Assembly (NCBI GenBank): GCA_002491195.1
Contig: DKVL01000090.1
Location: 1-64,000 of the forward strand
DNA length: 64,000 nucleotides
Reading direction: 5' to 3'
From: Lachnospiraceae bacterium UBA7179
GTDB lineage: Bacteria; Bacillota; Clostridia; Lachnospirales; Lachnospiraceae
The position numbers and the translations under genes are program-made. Of this stretch, positions 61,477 through 64,000 are shown piece by piece; positions within the stretch are counted from its first letter, which is position 1, and every line of letters begins with the position of its first letter. The notes under the pieces were generated by a model, which made no database searches, was not told where the DNA came from, and saw only the letters and a program-made list of their open reading frames with translations.

Positions 61477-64000
61477 TTACAGATATTTTGCAAGATATTT
61501 GTCCACTTTTATATCAAAATCCATGGATGAAAGAATTTCCATAAATTTCTCCTTTTTATCAGCACTTTTCGCACACAGCAAAATCTGAAGCAACATCATT
61601 TCATCCGGTTCTATCGTTCCACCTGTGACAGCCAGATATCCTGCATAGTTCAGTACCGCCGTGTTGTCAATAATTCCATAAAACTTCTTTAACATTCTGC
61701 GCTTTTTCCGAAAAGCTTCCGCGTCATATATCCACGTAAACTCCACGGATGAGTGAAACGCTTTCAATATATCCGTTTCAAAGTCCACAATACCGATATC
61801 ACCATCAATGAATAAAACCCGGTTCCACACATAACCTGGAACCATCTCCGCATTCGCTCCATTTAGGGAAAAAATAAGAATTGCCCTGCGTCCCCACTCT
61901 TCCGAACGCTGCCGAATTTCCTGAAAGGCATTCAGACTAAATCCATCAAAGACACCATTTATAACAAATACCCTGTCCACAGAGAGTATTTCCTGACTAA
62001 TAAAATCGCATATAGTCTTACAACAGGACTCCCCAATCGGTAAGGTAAGCTCACAGACCTCCTCTCCCCCGAACATAGCCGAAACACAGTCCGCTATCCT
62101 TTCCGCATGGTCACCGCACACAACAGGTATTTTACCACAAATCGCAAAGACAAGCATCTGCGACATCTGAATGGCAACACCCTCCTCATATCCCATCCTG
62201 CCTAAATTATCTGCCAGTTCTTCCACAAAGGAATCCATATCTGTTATCTCGTCCCCCCACAGATAATCCTTTTTCCTATAGGTAACCGAAATCCTGCTAA
62301 AACCTCCTTCTGACGCGGCCCCCTTTCCCCTAAAATGATCTGGCATGACAAACGCCATCTCAGAAATAAAATCTGCCGCATCTTTCTTTGCCGAGGCAAT
62401 GCGGGCAGCTATTTTTTCTTCTACATCCTGCGCCAGTTTCTCCTGTCTTGAAATCTCCTCTTGAAACTTCTCCAGTTCCTCCTGCACTCTGCCATGCTGC
62501 TCTTTGCAGGATGCGTAAATATCCCTCTCTTTACTGACAGCGCTTTGTAATTCCTCCAATTCCTCCCGCGCCATACGAAGCTGTTCAGAATTTTCCTTTT
62601 TCCAGTCTTCCAAAAGCAATTCCTTACACTTTTTCACGAGTGCATCGTTTCGCTCCACCGCCGCCCCCAACGTTTCCATATCCATATCACTTTCTGTCAG
62701 ATAGGAATCCGCCTGTTCGATAAAGGCGCACAGATATTCTTTAGCTTCTTCTTCCGTACATCCATATGCATCAGTGATTTCCTGGTATATAGTTTCTTCC
62801 GGCATTTCTCTCAAAAAACTCTGACAGTGCCGCGTCTCTTTGACGCTAAGACCACTTTGACGCAATCTGGTACTGGTGGCACGTTTTATCACAATGTTTT
62901 TTACGACTTCCATCGGACTCTTGATCTGAAAAATGCTCTGCGGAATACCCATATTGAGATGTCTGTAGATTTTTCTTCCCACTATATCCAACACATCACC
63001 AATGTCAATTTGATATTGAGGCAACACATACACATCCGTTTTTAACCGAACACACCCGTCATAAAATTCGAGTTCTCTTGTCCCACAGAGCAGACCGCTC
63101 ATTTCTTTTTCTGTAACACGGTAGACAAAAAGAATTTTACTTCCTACTATATTTGAAAAAGTATTACCTGCCAGATAGTCTGAAATATCTTTACAGCTAT
63201 GACACTCCGTCAGCTCCACTACCTCTATATACTTTATACTGCTGTCATACTGCGTCTTGACATAGTCTCTATTTGCATCCTTATAATTCTCAACTGCACT
63301 CCAATTCCATACCCCTATAAATCCGTCCATTTCAGGCCCGTCAAATACCGGCAGCCTGTCGCGATTGCCAAAATAAGGCGGCTCGTCCTCATTCCTAATA
63401 AAGCATCTGGCATTCCTGTTTTCTATGTCTGCAAGTCTTCTGCACCACTTTTTCCCATTGGAATCAGTCAATACCTGTCCAATAGAAGTATAAGGAAACT
63501 CCTCGCTCTGATTCTCCTCCATATCCTCATCTGAATACTTTAACAACTTATGAATTTTCTCCAGTTCTGCCTGAGACCTTGCCACTTTATCCTCCGAATC
63601 TTTCATCCTTTCCTTTAAGACGGCCATCTCGCTTTCCAACGCACTGTTCCTTTCAGATAACCCAGCTATTTTGTTTTGCGCTTCACAGTATGCACTTTGC
63701 CCATTCTCTAATTCCTGCCTCAGTTTGACTGCCTGATCAGATAAATGGCTGATTTTTTCCTGCAAATCTCCAATTTCAAGATCTTTTGTACTATCTTCCG
63801 TTTTCTTTTCCGAAATCTCATTAACGCGCTCTTTCTGCTTTTGTTTTTCTTTTAAAAGCAAAACTGCCTCTTCCAACAACGCCACGTATTCCTCTGAACA
63901 GAAGGTTCCTGTCACTCTGAAGAAAAGCGGCACATTCCCGTCAAACACACTTTGCAATATCGTCTTTATCAGCGCCTTTTGAGGAGATTCCCCTTTCTTT
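61477..64000 (-). CDS. Large coiled-coil protein of a Druantia-like operon, 5-prime end outside the window
   Basis: At least 840 codons are open and the frame continues without a stop to the window edge at 64000; the first start codon inside is only a TTG at 63957, so the true start is probably beyond. Two long coiled coils (about residues 20-130 and 460-530 counted from the TTG) flank a mixed domain (about 170-400). The last 250 residues have a CGDHAERIADCVSAMFGG and VDRVFVINGVFDG pattern that looks like a nucleotide-binding fold without an intact P-loop. By position it corresponds to DruF or DruH of Druantia operons; sequence alone does not prove it. Confidence 0.7.
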   Translation of the reverse strand, partial: KKGESPQKALIKTILQSVFDGNVPLFFRVTGTFCSEEYVALLEEAVLLLKEKQKQKERVNEISEKKTEDSTKDLEIGDLQEKISHLSDQAVKLRQELENGQSAYCEAQNKIAGLSERNSALESEMAVLKERMKDSEDKVARSQAELEKIHKLLKYSDEDMEENQSEEFPYTSIGQVLTDSNGKKWCRRLADIENRNARCFIRNEDEPPYFGNRDRLPVFDGPEMDGFIGVWNWSAVENYKDANRDYVKTQYDSSIKYIEVVELTECHSCKDISDYLAGNTFSNIVGSKILFVYRVTEKEMSGLLCGTRELEFYDGCVRLKTDVYVLPQYQIDIGDVLDIVGRKIYRHLNMGIPQSIFQIKSPMEVVKNIVIKRATSTRLRQSGLSVKETRHCQSFLREMPEETIYQEITDAYGCTEEEAKEYLCAFIEQADSYLTESDMDMETLGAAVERNDALVKKCKELLLEDWKKENSEQLRMAREELEELQSAVSKERDIYASCKEQHGRVQEELEKFQEEISRQEKLAQDVEEKIAARIASAKKDAADFISEMAFVMPDHFRGKGAASEGGFSRISVTYRKKDYLWGDEITDMDSFVEELADNLGRMGYEEGVAIQMSQMLVFAICGKIPVVCGDHAERIADCVSAMFGGEEVCELTLPIGESCCKTICDFISQEILSVDRVFVINGVFDGFSLNAFQEIRQRSEEWGRRAILIFSLNGANAEMVPGYVWNRVLFIDGDIGIVDFETDILKAFHSSVEFTWIYDAEAFRKKRRMLKKFYGIIDNTAVLNYAGYLAVTGGTIEPDEMMLLQILLCAKSADKKEKFMEILSSMDFDIKVDKYLAKYL

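Overview
The window comes from a low-to-mid GC Gram-positive anaerobe, most likely a butyrate-producing Lachnospiraceae (Clostridia). The basis is a complete thl-crt-hbd-bcd-etfB-etfA operon plus ptb-buk, ferredoxin-linked indolepyruvate oxidoreductase, strong AGGAGG ribosome sites and Csp-type subtilases. No rRNA, tRNA, CRISPR array or transposase was seen.

Layout. 0-9.2 kb: iorA-iorB-carB, a convergent EAL/degenerate-GGDEF protein and a GH13 amylase-family enzyme with an unusual tail. 9.2-14.6 kb: three small unrecognised genes (one apparently frameshifted), a VanS/VanR-like two-component pair without van resistance genes, and a divergent HtrA-type protease. 14.7-18.9 kb: an HTH-PfkB sugar/nucleoside kinase, carbamate kinase, lipoprotein signal peptidase II beside a repeat-tailed lipoprotein. 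19-29.6 kb: an accessory block with an AAA ATPase/PD-(D/E)XK protein, a very large J-domain-like protein paired with an HscC-like Hsp70, an AbiE toxin-antitoxin module whose toxin carries an in-frame stop, and a Csp-like subtilase; a 3-prime remnant of a second subtilase lies on the far side of AbiE. 29.7-39.7 kb: a glucuronide utilisation operon (GH2, GPH symporter, HAD phosphatase, GH3, mannonate dehydratase, SDR) with a divergent AraC regulator. 39.8-51.4 kb: a two-part ThrE/YjjPB exporter, ptb-buk, a Uma2-like gene pair and the butyrate operon, which together convert acetyl-CoA to butyrate with ATP gain.

51.8-64 kb: a defence-type island, all on the minus strand, running off the window edge. 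In transcription order it holds a coiled-coil protein (truncated by the window), a 343-residue unknown, a 1750-residue DUF1998 helicase of the DruE (Druantia) type, a RhuM-family protein, and a MotA/MotB-like membrane pair resembling ZorA/ZorB. This Druantia-like plus Zorya-like arrangement is the best candidate for an undescribed system here.

A second candidate is a family of two-hairpin intergenic elements (four copies, near 17.6, 34.4, 47.0 and 50.1 kb). Each sits in the gap between co-directional genes in the same orientation and shares a GAAGAACGC/GCGTTCTTC hairpin and CTAAG boxes.
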